From: Xaviernesmea oryzae
GTDB taxonomy: Bacteria > Pseudomonadota > Alphaproteobacteria > Rhizobiales > Rhizobiaceae
Length of the DNA: 64,000 nucleotides
Direction of reading: 5' to 3'
NCBI RefSeq assembly: GCF_900177415.1
Contig: NZ_FXAF01000002.1
Coordinates: 620,001 to 684,000 of the forward strand
Part shown: positions 8,306 through 18,281 of the stretch, in pieces
Layout: each line of letters begins with the position of its first letter
Numbering within the stretch: position 1 is the stretch's first letter
Notes under the pieces: generated by a model
The model's input: only the letters and a program-made list of their open reading frames with translations
Told to the model about the DNA's origin: nothing
Databases searched by the model: none
Translations under genes and position numbers: made by a program

Positions 8306-9902
8306 AGCGCCCGCCCGCATGGCGCCTCTCGCCAAGCTCCCGGTCTTCTGGGCGCTGGAGGGCAAGCGAGTCGTCGTCGCCGGAGGATCGGATGCGGCGG
8401 CGTGGAAGGCCGAACTCCTGGCCGCCTGCGGCGCCGAGGTGCATGTCTATGCGGAAGAGCTTTCCGAGACCTTCGGGAGGCTGATTGGGGCAATATCCAT
8501 GGAAGAAGAGCCCCTCATCCGCCTGCCGGCACCTTCTCCCCGTCAAAACGGGGAGAAGACCGAACTCGCACTGCCGGTGTCCCCTCTCCCCGTGAACGGG
8601 GAGAGAGCTAGGGTGAGGGGCAATTTCGGAACTTCACATAGCCGCTACATCCATCACCCTCACACCTGGCATCCTGGCATCTTCTCCAACGCCGCCCTCG
8701 CCGTCGGCGATTGCGAGGAAGACGAGGAAGCGGAAGCCTTTTTCCATGCGGCGCGTGCAGCCGGCGTTCCGGTCAACGTCATCGACAAGCCCGCGTTCTG
8801 CCAGTTCCAGTTCGGCTCGATCGTCAACCGCTCGCCGGTCGTCGTCTCGATCTCGACCGATGGTGCGGCGCCGATCCTCGCACAGGCGATCCGCCGCCGC
8901 ATCGAGACCCTGCTGCCGCAATCCCTGAAGGGCTGGGCGGAACTCGCCCAGGCGCTGCGGGAAAAGGTCAACGCGCGCCTGACGCCCGGGCCGCAACGCC
9001 GCGCCTTCTGGGAGCGCTTCGTCGATCGTGCCTTTGCAGGTTCGAATACGCCGGAGGAGGGCGTCGGCGGGGTGCTTCTGAGCGAAGCCGAAAGGCTCTC
9101 GCAAGCCCCCTCCACCGGCCGGGTTACCCTCGTGGGCGCAGGTCCGGGCGATGCCGAACTGCTGACGTTGAAGGCCGTGCGCGCGCTGCAGGCGGCAGAC
9201 GTCATCCTGTTCGACGACCTCGTCTCGGACGAGGTGCTGGAGCTTGCCCGGCGCGAAGCCAGGCGCATGCTGGTCGGCAAACGCGGCGGCCGCGTGAGCT
9301 GCCGCCAGGAAGACATCAACGAGATGATGGTCAAGTTCGCCAAGGCCGGCAAACGCGTGGTCCGCCTGAAATCCGGCGACCCGATGATCTTCGGCCGCGC
9401 CGGCGAGGAGATCGATTGCCTGGAACGCGAAGGCATCGCGGTCGATGTCGTACCGGGCATCACGTCCGCAAGCGCCATGGCATCGCGGCTCGGCGTGTCG
9501 CTCACCCATCGCGACCACGCCCAGGGCGTGCGCTTCGTCACCGGCCACTCCCGCAAGGGCACTCTTCCGCATGGTTTCGATTGGAAAGGCCTCGCCGACC
9601 CGCGCACCACGACGATCTACTATATGGCCGGCCGCACCGCAGGCGAGATCGCGGCCAAACTCGCTGAAGCCGGGATGACGCCGGATATGCCGGTCGTCAT
9701 CGTCAGCGCCGTGACCCGGCCGAACGAGCGGCGCTGGGCCGGGCCGCTCGGCGGCATGGCAAAGGCCATGACGGAAATCGGCGTCGACGAGCCCGTCCTG
9801 ATCGGCATCGGCGACGTCTTCCGCAAGGCTCGTCCGGCCGCCGGCGCGGATGTTCTACCGGCCGATCGGACGGCGTTCGGCGGCTCACGCCTCACAGCCT
9901 GA
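8277..9902 (+). CDS. cysG: Siroheme synthase CysG, precorrin-2 dehydrogenase/ferrochelatase fused to uroporphyrinogen-III C-methyltransferase
   Basis: This is a 541-residue bifunctional protein that makes siroheme for NirB. The N-terminal part holds the NAD-binding precorrin-2 dehydrogenase fold (RVVVAGGSDAAAWKAELL). The C-terminal half, from about residue 280, is the SUMT domain with VTLVGAGPGDAELLTLKA and KSGDPMIFGRAGEE. The start at 8277 has AGGGGG 7 bases upstream and overlaps the nasA end; the frame is open further upstream, but no alternative start there has comparable support. GGSDAAAWK replaces the more usual GGG.VA.RK-type motif, so dehydrogenase strength is uncertain. About 37 residues near position 79 come from a palindromic repeat element (8511-8620). 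Confidence 0.9.
   Translation: MDALPQQRNEAPARMAPLAKLPVFWALEGKRVVVAGGSDAAAWKAELLAACGAEVHVYAEELSETFGRLIGAISMEEEPLIRLPAPSPRQNGEKTELALPVSPLPVNGERARVRGNFGTSHSRYIHHPHTWHPGIFSNAALAVGDCEEDEEAEAFFHAARAAGVPVNVIDKPAFCQFQFGSIVNRSPVVVSISTDGAAPILAQAIRRRIETLLPQSLKGWAELAQALREKVNARLTPGPQRRAFWERFVDRAFAGSNTPEEGVGGVLLSEAERLSQAPSTGRVTLVGAGPGDAELLTLKAVRALQAADVILFDDLVSDEVLELARREARRMLVGKRGGRVSCRQEDINEMMVKFAKAGKRVVRLKSGDPMIFGRAGEEIDCLEREGIAVDVVPGITSASAMASRLGVSLTHRDHAQGVRFVTGHSRKGTLPHGFDWKGLADPRTTTIYYMAGRTAGEIAAKLAEAGMTPDMPVVIVSAVTRPNERRWAGPLGGMAKAMTEIGVDEPVLIGIGDVFRKARPAAGADVLPADRTAFGGSRLTA
8511..8620. repeat. RIME-like element inside the cysG coding sequence
   Basis: The element starts CCCCTCATCC and ends GGGTGAGGGG. 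It holds two hairpins, CTTCTCCCCGTC with its complement and CTCTCCCCGTG with its complement. It is the same family as the elements at 519-647 and 40041-40157. The cysG frame passes through it and then resumes with sequence (FSNAALAVGDCEED) that fits the precorrin-2 dehydrogenase fold. Confidence 0.8.
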
Positions 9903-9933
9903 ACCGCCGAACAAAGAGCAATCGTCTCTCGGG

Positions 9934-12288
9934 TTACCGCGAAACCGTCACGCCTTCCTTGTCCTTGTAGTAGGAGGCATAGCTGCTGCGCAGCCGCTCC
10001 GGGGCACCCGGATCGGCATAGCGGTGCAGTTCCGACATCTCGGTCTTGTTGAGGATGACGCCGACAGTCTTCGAAGCGATCTGCGGTTCCGAGCGCAGCA
10101 CCGACTGCACGGCCTTGGCGGGCGTCACGCCCCATTCGGTCACGAAGAGGAAGCCGTCGACATAGGGTTCGAAGGCCTTCGCGTCGATCACCGGGATCAG
10201 CGGCGCAAGGTCGACGACGATGACGTCGAACGTTTCCTTGATGCTCTCGAGGAACTGGCTCATGCCGGAGGATGCCAGAAGCTCGCTCGTATGGGCGAGA
10301 TTGCGGCTCCGCATGGTCATCGGCAGGATCGTCAGCCGCGACCTGCGGTCGACGCGCGCCGCGCTGGTCCAGGATGTCTTCTGGAGGATGACTTCCACGA
10401 GACCGACGTCCGGCTCGCTGCCGAGCATGCGGCTGAGGCCCGGATTGCGCAGGTCGGCATCGATGACCAGCGTCCGCACGCCGGTCGACGCGAGCAGGCC
10501 GGCGAAATTCGCGGCGACCATGGATTTGCCCTCGCCCGGCAGGCAGGAGACGACGCCGATCACCCGGCACTTCCGGTCCTGGAGCATGATATCGCAGGCA
10601 AGCTTGGCGTTGCGCAGCGTTTCGGCGAAGTGCGACCGCGGCGCCTCCACCGCGATCCGCATCAGGCGGCGGAACGAGATGGGATTGCCCGGCGGAGCGG
10701 GCGCGGCGGCCTCTCCCTCGCCGGCCGGCGGGGGTGCCGGTGGTGCCGGGCTTTCTTCCGCAAGGGCCGTATTCACCTTGGGCAGATAGCCGAGGAACCG
10801 CTGGCCCAGCTTCTCCTGCACGTCGTCGCCGGTGCGGAAGAACCGCTCGCGGAATTCGAGCAGCGTCGCCGCCGCCCCTCCGATCAGCAGGCCGAGCACG
10901 ATGGAGAGCGCCATGGTCAGCGTCTTGCGCGGGCTTGATGGGGCGGTCGGAAGGCCGGCATCCGAGATCACCCGCGCCTTGGCGATCGGGAAGGATTGGC
11001 GCTGCGTCGCCTCCTCGAAACGGCCGAGATAGGATTCGTAGAGCGTCTTCAGCGCCGCCGCCTTCTGCTCCAGTTCGCGAAGCTGAACCATCGAGACATT
11101 GGCCTGCGAGTTGCGGCCCGCAACCCGGTCGATGCTCTCGCGCAGCGATTTCTCGCGCGAGCTCGCCACCTCGAACTCGTTGCGGAAGCTGCCGGTCAAC
11201 TGCTGCAGCTCGCGATAGATCTGCTGGGAGACATCGTTCTTTTCCGCCTTGAGGGCAACGGCCTGCGGATGGTCCGCACCGAACTGCTGGACGATCCCCT
11301 GCTCCCGGTCGTTGATCGCGATGAAGCGCTTCCGGAGATCCTGTATGACGGTATTGTCCGTATCGCGAGCCGAAACCACGGCATTCTGGACGGCGGCGTC
11401 CGGCCCCTTGTCGATGATCGTCTGATACTGCTGGTAGCGCGCCGAAGCGCTCGCGGCATCCGCCTGGGCGACGATCAGCTGGCTGTTGAGGTCGGAAAGC
11501 TGTTGCGCCGAAAGCAGCTCGCCGCGCGGCGAGACGAGATTGTGCTCGACCTTGTACTGCTCCACGGCGAGCGCCGCCTGCTGGGAGCGGGTATTGAGGT
11601 CGTTGAGGCGTTCCTGAAGCCAGAGCGAGGCCTTCTCGGATGCGTCGAAATTGGCGTTGAGCTGATCGGTCAGGTAGGCATCCGCATAGATCCGCGCGAC
11701 CGATGCCGAAAGCTGCGGGTCGAGCGAACGGACCGAAAGCGCGATCACCGAGCTTCGGCCGACGCGTTCGACCGTCAGCGACTGCTGCAGGATGGCGGCC
11801 GCCTTCTCTCGCCGGCCGAGCCGCTCGAGCTCTTCCGACGGTGGGGGGCCGCCGGGCGTCAGCATGGTGACGACGCTCTTGATCGCCCCTTTGGCGAGAT
11901 CGACGGGCGATTGCGGCGGGTTCACCAGCGTCTCGTTCTGGTCGAGCTTGCCCTCGTCCACCACCCGCAGCGCCAAAGCCTTGGATTTCAGAATTTCCAC
12001 GGCGCTCGACATGCGGTTGTCGATCTGCTGCGCTGTCTGGCTGTCCTGCTCGTCTTCTGCATAACGCGAAAGATTGTCGTCGATGAGGATCTGCGTCGCC
12101 GCCGTGTACATCGGCTTGGCGGTGAAAAGATAAAGCCCGGCAAGGGCGACGGTCGCGATGAGGCAGATGACGATCACGCCAAGGCGGCGGATCGCCGCCG
12201 CCCAGAGCTTGTCCAGGTCGATGAACGTGTCGTTGTCGCGCGTCTCGCTCGGGAATATTGTTCTGGGTCTGAAGTTTACCTGATCCAT
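9934..12288 (-). CDS. exoP: Succinoglycan chain-length/export protein ExoP (Wzc-like)
   Basis: This is a 784-residue inner-membrane polysaccharide co-polymerase and tyrosine-kinase-like protein that controls succinoglycan polymer length and export. One membrane segment lies at about residues 33-54 and the second at about 450-473, with a long coiled-coil periplasmic region between them. The C-terminal cytoplasmic ATPase has Walker A PGEGKS near residue 586, the DADLRNP motif and VVVDLAPL. A tyrosine cluster (SSYASYYKD) ends the protein. The start at 12288 gives MDQVNFRP; the frame is open far upstream but lacks family sequence there. It is the last gene of the minus-strand exoH-K-L-A-M-O-N-P run. 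Length matches the S. meliloti protein closely. Confidence 0.93.
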   Translation of the reverse strand: MDQVNFRPRTIFPSETRDNDTFIDLDKLWAAAIRRLGVIVICLIATVALAGLYLFTAKPMYTAATQILIDDNLSRYAEDEQDSQTAQQIDNRMSSAVEILKSKALALRVVDEGKLDQNETLVNPPQSPVDLAKGAIKSVVTMLTPGGPPPSEELERLGRREKAAAILQQSLTVERVGRSSVIALSVRSLDPQLSASVARIYADAYLTDQLNANFDASEKASLWLQERLNDLNTRSQQAALAVEQYKVEHNLVSPRGELLSAQQLSDLNSQLIVAQADAASASARYQQYQTIIDKGPDAAVQNAVVSARDTDNTVIQDLRKRFIAINDREQGIVQQFGADHPQAVALKAEKNDVSQQIYRELQQLTGSFRNEFEVASSREKSLRESIDRVAGRNSQANVSMVQLRELEQKAAALKTLYESYLGRFEEATQRQSFPIAKARVISDAGLPTAPSSPRKTLTMALSIVLGLLIGGAAATLLEFRERFFRTGDDVQEKLGQRFLGYLPKVNTALAEESPAPPAPPPAGEGEAAAPAPPGNPISFRRLMRIAVEAPRSHFAETLRNAKLACDIMLQDRKCRVIGVVSCLPGEGKSMVAANFAGLLASTGVRTLVIDADLRNPGLSRMLGSEPDVGLVEVILQKTSWTSAARVDRRSRLTILPMTMRSRNLAHTSELLASSGMSQFLESIKETFDVIVVDLAPLIPVIDAKAFEPYVDGFLFVTEWGVTPAKAVQSVLRSEPQIASKTVGVILNKTEMSELHRYADPGAPERLRSSYASYYKDKEGVTVSR

Positions 12289-12359
12289 AGGGCTCGCTTT
12301 CCGGAGCTTTGGGTAGCGGATGGCAGGCGCGCTGCCATCCGCCTCGGATGATTGTGGTT

Positions 12360-13265
12360 TTATGCGGCTTGAACCCGCGTCTCGTGGGACATCAGCAGTT
12401 CCTTGATGGATACGTGGAGGTCGGCTCCCATATCGGCCCTGAGCAGGGCGAAGGCGACATTGGCTTCGATGAAGCCGCGCTTGCTGCCGCAGTCGAAAGT
12501 GCGCCCCTTGTAGGGATGCGCATGGAACGGCTGAACCTGAGCAAGCTTGTGCATGCTGTCCGTCAGCTGAATCTCGTTGCCGGCGCCTCGTTCCTGTCGC
12601 GCCAGAAGCTCGAAAATTTCCGGCTGCAGAATATAGCGGCCATTTAGGTAATAATTGGACGGCGCTTCGGACGGTTTCGGCTTCTCGACCATCTGCGTAA
12701 CTTCGAAGCCATGCTTCACGGAATGGCCGACCCCGACGATGCCGTAGCTCGACGTCTCTTCGGGCGAGCATTCCTCCACGGCGAAGACATTGCCTCCCAC
12801 TTCCTCATAGAGCTCCATCAGGCCCGCCATGCAGCCCTGCGAACCGTAGGAGACCATGTCGGGCAGCAGGAGAGCAAAGGGTTCGTTGCCCACCAGTTCC
12901 CTGGCGCACCACACCGCGTGACCGAGCCCCAGCGGCACCTGCTGGCGCGTGTAGCTGACGGTTCCGGCGACCGGCAGCATCTTTTCAAGCTGGGTGACCT
13001 GCACGGTCTTTCCGGAGCGCGTCAGGGTCGCGATCAGTTCCGGCGCGCTGTCGAAATAGTCCTCGATCGCGGTCTTGTTGCGGCTGGTCACGAAGATGAT
13101 GTTCTCGATCCCCGCCTGCATGGCCTCGTCGACGGCATATTGGACGACCGGACGATCGACGATCGTCAGCATCTCCTTCGGCATGGCCTTGGTAGCCGGC
13201 AGGAACCGAGTTCCATTGCCTGCGACGGGAATCACCGCCTTTCGAACTGGCCTATTCATATCCAT
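12360..13265 (-). CDS. exoN: UTP--glucose-1-phosphate uridylyltransferase ExoN
   Basis: This is a 301-residue cytoplasmic enzyme (GalU family) that makes UDP-glucose, the donor for the six later glucose additions of succinoglycan. The nucleotide-binding motif [18 protein letters not shown] is at about residues 15-32, and VEKPKP and the RYIL...EIF segment are in place. Two in-frame ATGs start the gene (13265 and 13259); the first has AAAGGA at 7 bases and is used here. The 5' end overlaps the exoO stop region by 10 bases, which supports coupling. A second, housekeeping galU probably exists elsewhere in the genome, as in other rhizobia. Confidence 0.93.
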   Translation of the reverse strand: MDMNRPVRKAVIPVAGNGTRFLPATKAMPKEMLTIVDRPVVQYAVDEAMQAGIENIIFVTSRNKTAIEDYFDSAPELIATLTRSGKTVQVTQLEKMLPVAGTVSYTRQQVPLGLGHAVWCARELVGNEPFALLLPDMVSYGSQGCMAGLMELYEEVGGNVFAVEECSPEETSSYGIVGVGHSVKHGFEVTQMVEKPKPSEAPSNYYLNGRYILQPEIFELLARQERGAGNEIQLTDSMHKLAQVQPFHAHPYKGRTFDCGSKRGFIEANVAFALLRADMGADLHVSIKELLMSHETRVQAA

Positions 13266-14269
13266 TCCTTCGTCCTTTCTGGAGGGCGCCCCCGCCCTAA
13301 CCGATCGGATTTGATCTGACGCCAGCCGCTCCCCAGCAGCCGGCGCATGCGAACAGCGATCGGCATGCGCAAATGCTTGAGCGCGCGCGGATTTTCGATC
13401 GCTGTTTTCAGGAAGCCCCCGACGGAGCCTTTCTTGATCTCCTCGACAAGCGTGAGGAATGAAGCCGCCTCGACGATGCTGCGGGTGCGCCGGCGCTGGG
13501 CCGCCATGGCCTTCGCATCCAGCGTGTAACGGGCAAGGAAGGCCCGGTCGGACGCCAGCATCGCATCGAGATGGGATTGTTCCAGGACCCGCGAAATCGA
13601 GCCGTGCCTCAGATGATAGACATAGCCGACATCCGGCACGACCGCGCACCGGCCGCCACAGGCGAGTGCGGAGGCGAGCAGCAGATAATCTTCCCCCACC
13701 CTCAGCGTTTCGTCGAAACTCAGTTCATGGCGGGTGAGAAAGTCGCGTTCGAAGACCGGCTTCATATAGCCGAAGTTGAAGGTCGACTGGAAAATCACGT
13801 TGGAGCCGATGAAATCGGCCAGCGTCATGACCGGTCGCCGCCTGAGCTCCTCCCTGGGGAACATGGTGGTCGGCTCCCCGAGATCGAGCGGAACGACGTC
13901 GATATTGTCGACCACGATCTGCGCCTCCGCCGCCTCGGCCCTTTCGAGCATCGCGAGAAGCCTCTCCGGATGGATCGTGTCGTCGGAATCGAGAACGGCG
14001 ATCCAGCGGCCTATCGCCACGTCGAAACCGATATTGCGGGCGGCGGCCGGCCCGCCGTTCTTCTCCCGGGTAACCAATCTCACCCGTTCGTCGCGGTAGG
14101 CGCGCACCAATTCCCGGGTGCCGTCGGTCGAGCAGTCGTCGACGACGATCACCTCCATGGTCACGCCGATCTGGGCGAGCGCACTCGCGATGGCGCGTTC
14201 GATCGTATCCTCGGCGTTGTAGGCGGCGATGACGAAGCTTACATCGGGTTGATGGACGAACACGGTCAT
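13256..14269 (-). CDS. exoO: Succinoglycan glycosyltransferase ExoO
   Basis: This is a 337-residue family-2 glycosyltransferase. In S. meliloti, ExoO adds the fourth glucose (beta-1,6) to the lipid-linked repeat unit. The N-terminal nucleotide-binding fold shows [27 protein letters not shown] and the metal-binding DSDD at about residues 95-98. The C-terminal half is basic and probably sits on the inner membrane. It overlaps exoM by ATGA (4 bases) and exoN by 10 bases. The linkage is assigned from position in the conserved exo order, not from sequence alone. Confidence 0.88.
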   Translation of the reverse strand: MTVFVHQPDVSFVIAAYNAEDTIERAIASALAQIGVTMEVIVVDDCSTDGTRELVRAYRDERVRLVTREKNGGPAAARNIGFDVAIGRWIAVLDSDDTIHPERLLAMLERAEAAEAQIVVDNIDVVPLDLGEPTTMFPREELRRRPVMTLADFIGSNVIFQSTFNFGYMKPVFERDFLTRHELSFDETLRVGEDYLLLASALACGGRCAVVPDVGYVYHLRHGSISRVLEQSHLDAMLASDRAFLARYTLDAKAMAAQRRRTRSIVEAASFLTLVEEIKKGSVGGFLKTAIENPRALKHLRMPIAVRMRRLLGSGWRQIKSDRLGRGRPPERTKEWI

Positions 14270-15195
14270 GTGGCTTCTGCTATCCCATATTGCCGGATCT
14301 CACGCATGCCGAGCGTGCCCGACACCGCGCCCGCATGCAGCGCCGCGCGCAGGGCGTAGCGGTTGCGGGTGACCGGAGAGAAAAAGGTCGCCGCTATCAT
14401 CGCCACACAGAAGGCGAATTTCAGGCCGGCCAGACTGGTCTGGCGAATCCGGCTCAAACCGGAATGCTTGGAGGCAAGGATGCGGCCATGCGTCTGGCCC
14501 GAACGGAAGCGCCGTTTGGCAAGCCAGGAAAAGCTCGCCCGCTTCTCCGGCACCTTTTCCTCGACCATTGCGTCGCGGGCGAACTCGATATGTCCGCCGG
14601 CATCGGTAAGCTCGGTGAAGAAATGCGTGTCCTCGCCGCCGCTCTGGCCGAGCGGCAGCGCAAACCGCCGTCCCGCGACGGCGGGCGAACGCATGTGCAG
14701 GAGCACGTTGCAGGTATAGCCGGTCCTGATCCGCCCATCGACCCAGACCGGCATGGTGGAGTGGAAATCGCCCTTGCGCATCCAGGAAGCGCTCTCCGAT
14801 CCATAGACCGCGCGAACCGGACCGAGAACCGCATCGGCTCCGGTGCGCTTCGCCTGGGCCAGGAGTTCGGACAGCCACTGAGGCTCGGCCGTTTCGTCGT
14901 CGTCGATGAAGGCGAGATAGTCGGCATCGCATTCGGCAAGGCATGCATTGCGGGCAATCGAGATGTTCGATTTCGGGCAATGGACATAGTGGATTTCGAA
15001 AGGCGAACGCTCGCGCAGGCTCTCCACCAGATCGCGGGCGCTCGGGCCGGCATCGTTATCGGCGACGATCAGGCGCAGTTCCGCATCCGCTGGGACGGTC
15101 AGGGCGAACAGGGACCTGAGCGTCGCCTGCAGTTCGGGCCGCCGGTAGGTGCAGATGCCGATATCGATGCGGATCGGCTTTCCCTCTTCCATCAT
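14266..15195 (-). CDS. exoM: Succinoglycan glycosyltransferase ExoM
   Basis: This is a 309-residue family-2 glycosyltransferase, the same length as I recall for S. meliloti ExoM, which adds the third glucose (beta-1,4). The N-terminal fold shows IDIGICTYRRPELQATL and the acidic FIDDDETAEP motif. A hydrophobic stretch near the C-terminus (LKFAFCVAMIAATFF) could anchor it in the membrane. The start overlaps the exoA stop as TGATG, so translation is probably coupled. The frame stays open upstream but without family sequence. Confidence 0.9.
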   Translation of the reverse strand: MMEEGKPIRIDIGICTYRRPELQATLRSLFALTVPADAELRLIVADNDAGPSARDLVESLRERSPFEIHYVHCPKSNISIARNACLAECDADYLAFIDDDETAEPQWLSELLAQAKRTGADAVLGPVRAVYGSESASWMRKGDFHSTMPVWVDGRIRTGYTCNVLLHMRSPAVAGRRFALPLGQSGGEDTHFFTELTDAGGHIEFARDAMVEEKVPEKRASFSWLAKRRFRSGQTHGRILASKHSGLSRIRQTSLAGLKFAFCVAMIAATFFSPVTRNRYALRAALHAGAVSGTLGMREIRQYGIAEAT

Positions 15196-16205
15196 CAGAC
15201 GGTCCTCCGCGGGCGGATGCCGATCAGCTCCAGCCAGAAGCCCGCCGACCAGGCAAAATGCATGATCATCGCCGACAGCGAAGCGAGGGGCCCGTAGGGG
15301 TTCTTCTGCCCGACGGCCAGCCAGAAGCCGTAGCCGATGCAGGCGGCGGCCCAGATGAGGATCGGCACGGCCGCCCACCAGTACAGCAAGGCGAGCAGCG
15401 CGCCGAGAACGACCGGGGCGACCGCAAGCGGAATGGCCTGGCGCAGTTTCGGGATCGAGCGATGCTTGATGAGGTTTTTCGCCCTTCCGCGGCCATAGGC
15501 CAAATATTGCCGGAAGAGCGCCGATGCGCTCGCCCGCGGATAATAGGTCATGTAGGTCTTGCCGGTCATCCAGATGCGGAAACCGGCTCTCCGCAGCCGG
15601 AAATCCAGCTCCGCATCCTCGTTGTGGCTGAAGCCCTCGTCATATCCGCCCACGGCGCGGTACGCCTCGATGCGCATCAGCGCATGGTGGCCGTGATCCA
15701 CCCATTCGCCGCCGCCGCCGGCGCGATGCTTGGAACCGCCATTGCCGAGCTTGGAGTTCTGTGCCACGGCGGTGGCTTTTTGAAACAGGCCGAAGCCCAC
15801 CGTTTCCATGCCGACCACGACGGAATCAGCCCCCGTCTCCAGCGCTTCCCGCAAAAGTGCCCGGCAATAGTCGTCGGGATAGTCGCCATGCGCGTCGATG
15901 CGGATCAGATAATCCCGTCCCTCGCCGAACCGATCCACCGCCAGGTTGATGGCGGCGCTCTGGATGCGCTTCGGGTTATCGAGAAGGACGAGGCGCGGGA
16001 TGTCTGCCGTGAGCCGCTCCACGATATCACGCGTGCCGTCCTGGCTTCCGCCGTCCGCCACGACGATCAGCATGTCGAGTTCGCCGCGTTGCGCGTTCAG
16101 CTTATGCAGCAGCGGCTCGATCGTCGCCGCCTCGTTGAGGCACGGGATCACCAGGAGCGTCCGGATGTCGGAAAGCTCGGCATCGGAGCAAGAACGCGGA
16201 ACCAT
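15195..16205 (-). CDS. exoA: Succinoglycan glycosyltransferase ExoA
   Basis: This is a 336-residue family-2 glycosyltransferase that in S. meliloti adds the first glucose (beta-1,3) to the lipid-linked galactose. Family features are LLVIPCLNEAATIEPLL, ADGGSQDGTRD and IRIDAHGDYP. Two or three hydrophobic segments at the C-terminus (AVAPVVLGALLALLYWW and the following ones) place it in the inner membrane. The start at 16205 has a GAGGTGGGG purine tract just upstream. It lies 8 bases after exoL and overlaps exoM. Confidence 0.9.
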   Translation of the reverse strand: MVPRSCSDAELSDIRTLLVIPCLNEAATIEPLLHKLNAQRGELDMLIVVADGGSQDGTRDIVERLTADIPRLVLLDNPKRIQSAAINLAVDRFGEGRDYLIRIDAHGDYPDDYCRALLREALETGADSVVVGMETVGFGLFQKATAVAQNSKLGNGGSKHRAGGGGEWVDHGHHALMRIEAYRAVGGYDEGFSHNEDAELDFRLRRAGFRIWMTGKTYMTYYPRASASALFRQYLAYGRGRAKNLIKHRSIPKLRQAIPLAVAPVVLGALLALLYWWAAVPILIWAAACIGYGFWLAVGQKNPYGPLASLSAMIMHFAWSAGFWLELIGIRPRRTV

Positions 16206-16213
16206 ACCCCACC

Positions 16214-17407
16214 TCACGATTGCACGGTTGAGATCGCCGGCACGTCCGCCGGCGACGAGATGTTCAAATCCAGAGCGGCCAGCCTTGCGACAAGGGCGCG
16301 GCAGTCCGCAGGACCGGTAACCCACTGGCTCCGCTCGACAGCGGCAAGCCGGGAGGCGAGTTCGGAGTAGCGCGCCTCGGTCATGCCCTCGAACAGGGCC
16401 TGAAGCGTCTGAGGCGTGGCGCGGTCGAGTGTCATGCCGATGCCGCGCCTCTCGACGAACCGTCCGGTCTCCGTCGCCGAAAGCGCGATCGGCACCGCGC
16501 CGTAGAGTCCGCCTTCGTAAAGCCGGTTCGGCAGCAGCCAGCTCGAATTGAGGCCTTCCTCGAAGAAATCGATCGCCCAGGTGAAGTGCACGTCGTGATA
16601 GATCGCGGCGAGATCCTCCGGATTGCGGTAGGCGCCGTGAAATTCCACATGCGGAGCGGCATTCACCTTGTCGTCGAAGCCGTCGAACTCGCTGTAAGCG
16701 GGGCGGCCGCGCAGAACGATCTCGACCTTGCCCTCCATCCGCGACGCGAAATCGATGAGGATGTCGAGCGACTTGCGGCAGCGGATCGCGCCGAACCAGC
16801 CGACCCGCCAGGGCTTTCCGGCTTCCGGCAGACGCGGCGCGCGCGGTTCGGAAACAGGCTCAGGCTTGAGCGCGAGCACCTTGTTTTCCAGGAGCAGGAT
16901 CGGAAGATCGAGCCCGGAGCGCGGCTTGAAGAAGTTCTCCACGAAAGCGGGCGAGCTGGTGATCAGCAGGCTCGCACGGCTGCCGAAATGGCGCTGCGCC
17001 TGCCGCATCAGACGGCCTTTGATGCCTTCGTCGAGGAGAAGCCGGTGAATGTCGAGGCATTCGTAGACGACGGGAATGTCCCGCCCGAAAAGCGAGGCGG
17101 CATGGCCCGCAAGCGCCAAAGTTTCCAGGTTGCGGGCGATGATGACGTCCGGCCTGGCGATCCCCGCAAGCCCGCGCTTCAACGTCATCCGGGCGGAGAT
17201 GACCGCGGCGATGCGTTGGGCGAAACGGCCGTCCGCCGTCCGCCCCAGCACGATGGTCGGCACGTCCTGCTCGCCGGCCAGGACGCTTGCGCCGCGCTTG
17301 AAACCCGCGACCGTGACGTCGGCGCCGCCCGCCTTCAATGTCAATACCCGCCGCCGGATCGCCGCATCGGCGAGATCGTGGGCGAGATAAAGAACGTTCA
17401 AAGTCAA
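16214..17407 (-). CDS. exoL: Succinoglycan glycosyltransferase ExoL
   Basis: This protein of about 397 residues has a glycosyltransferase GT-B-like layout. In S. meliloti, ExoL adds the second glucose (beta-1,4). The N-terminal half starts NVLYLAHDLADAAIRRRV; the C-terminal half has VGWFGAIRCRKSLDIL and a sugar-nucleotide region around EEGLNSSWLLPNRLYEGGLYG. No ATG is available at the 5' end. The TTG at 17407 is preferred because AAGGAG lies 9 bases upstream; a TTG at 17416 would touch the ribosome-binding site. It is followed closely by exoA. Confidence 0.88.
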   Translation of the reverse strand: MTLNVLYLAHDLADAAIRRRVLTLKAGGADVTVAGFKRGASVLAGEQDVPTIVLGRTADGRFAQRIAAVISARMTLKRGLAGIARPDVIIARNLETLALAGHAASLFGRDIPVVYECLDIHRLLLDEGIKGRLMRQAQRHFGSRASLLITSSPAFVENFFKPRSGLDLPILLLENKVLALKPEPVSEPRAPRLPEAGKPWRVGWFGAIRCRKSLDILIDFASRMEGKVEIVLRGRPAYSEFDGFDDKVNAAPHVEFHGAYRNPEDLAAIYHDVHFTWAIDFFEEGLNSSWLLPNRLYEGGLYGAVPIALSATETGRFVERRGIGMTLDRATPQTLQALFEGMTEARYSELASRLAAVERSQWVTGPADCRALVARLAALDLNISSPADVPAISTVQS

Positions 17408-17481
17408 ATCGTCCAACTCCTTTTTCGAGCCTTCCGGCTCTCGAAATCATTGTCGGGCAACGGCCGCCGGGGTTGAGGGAC

Positions 17482-18279
17482 TCAGTCGAGCGTGCAGAGC
17501 ACGGATTCGGGAAAGCGGCAGTCTTCGCCGATCGCCGTGAAGGCGACGCGGTCGATCGTCATGGATATCGGCTGGCTGTAGGAGAATGCCCCCATCCAGT
17601 TCTTCAGCGTATCGGTGCCCCAAAGGCTCAGGAATATCTTCTGGGCGTTCGACGGTATCTTCGCCTTGTCCGTTACTTCGTGAACGAGCTTGCCGTTGAC
17701 GAAGTAACGGATGCGGTTCTCTTCCCAGATGAAGGCGTAGTCGTTGAAACCCTGGTCCGCGCCGCCGGCGACAGGCACGAGCTTCTCGTTTCCGCCCTTC
17801 CCGCCGATATACTGGTTGACCTGCACTTCGCCGGCGTTCTTGCCGAGAACCTCGAAGTCGATCTCGTCATGCGGCTTCTTGTCGGTCGGGCCGATATAGG
17901 TGAAGAACGCCGAGTTGAGCCCCGAGCCGGTTGCGGCCTTCATCCGCACCTCGTATGTGCCGTAGCCGAACCGTGCTTTGGTCTGGATCTCGCCGCAGGC
18001 GTAATCGCGGTCCTTGGTCTTGCCTTCGGTAAATTCGAGCCGCAGAGCGCCGTTTTCGACGCGCGCCTGGTTCTTCGACCAGGTGCAGTTCTGATGCTTG
18101 CCGTTGTTCCAGCCGTCGGAGACATACCAGAAGGAACGGTCGAGGCTGTCGAAATTCTCGACGAAGGATTTGCCGGTCGCGTCCGGTTGAGCCTGCGCCG
18201 CTGGCGCAAGAAGCCCCAGCGCAACGGCTGCGGTGATGACCTGCCAGGTCCGCTTGGTCTGTCTGGCCGTCAGCGTCAT
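17482..18279 (-). CDS. exoK: Endo-1,3-1,4-beta-glycanase ExoK (GH16)
   Basis: This is a 265-residue secreted glycosyl hydrolase family 16 enzyme that cleaves nascent succinoglycan to lower its molecular weight. A signal peptide (TWQVITAAVALGLLAPAAQAQ) covers about residues 11-31. The catalytic motif DEIDFEVLG carries the nucleophile and acid/base glutamates at the expected spacing. GGAGGTG precedes the ATG by 4 bases. It follows exoH after 2 bases. Length is close to the S. meliloti protein. Confidence 0.93.
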   Translation of the reverse strand: MTLTARQTKRTWQVITAAVALGLLAPAAQAQPDATGKSFVENFDSLDRSFWYVSDGWNNGKHQNCTWSKNQARVENGALRLEFTEGKTKDRDYACGEIQTKARFGYGTYEVRMKAATGSGLNSAFFTYIGPTDKKPHDEIDFEVLGKNAGEVQVNQYIGGKGGNEKLVPVAGGADQGFNDYAFIWEENRIRYFVNGKLVHEVTDKAKIPSNAQKIFLSLWGTDTLKNWMGAFSYSQPISMTIDRVAFTAIGEDCRFPESVLCTLD

Positions 18280-18281
18280 GT

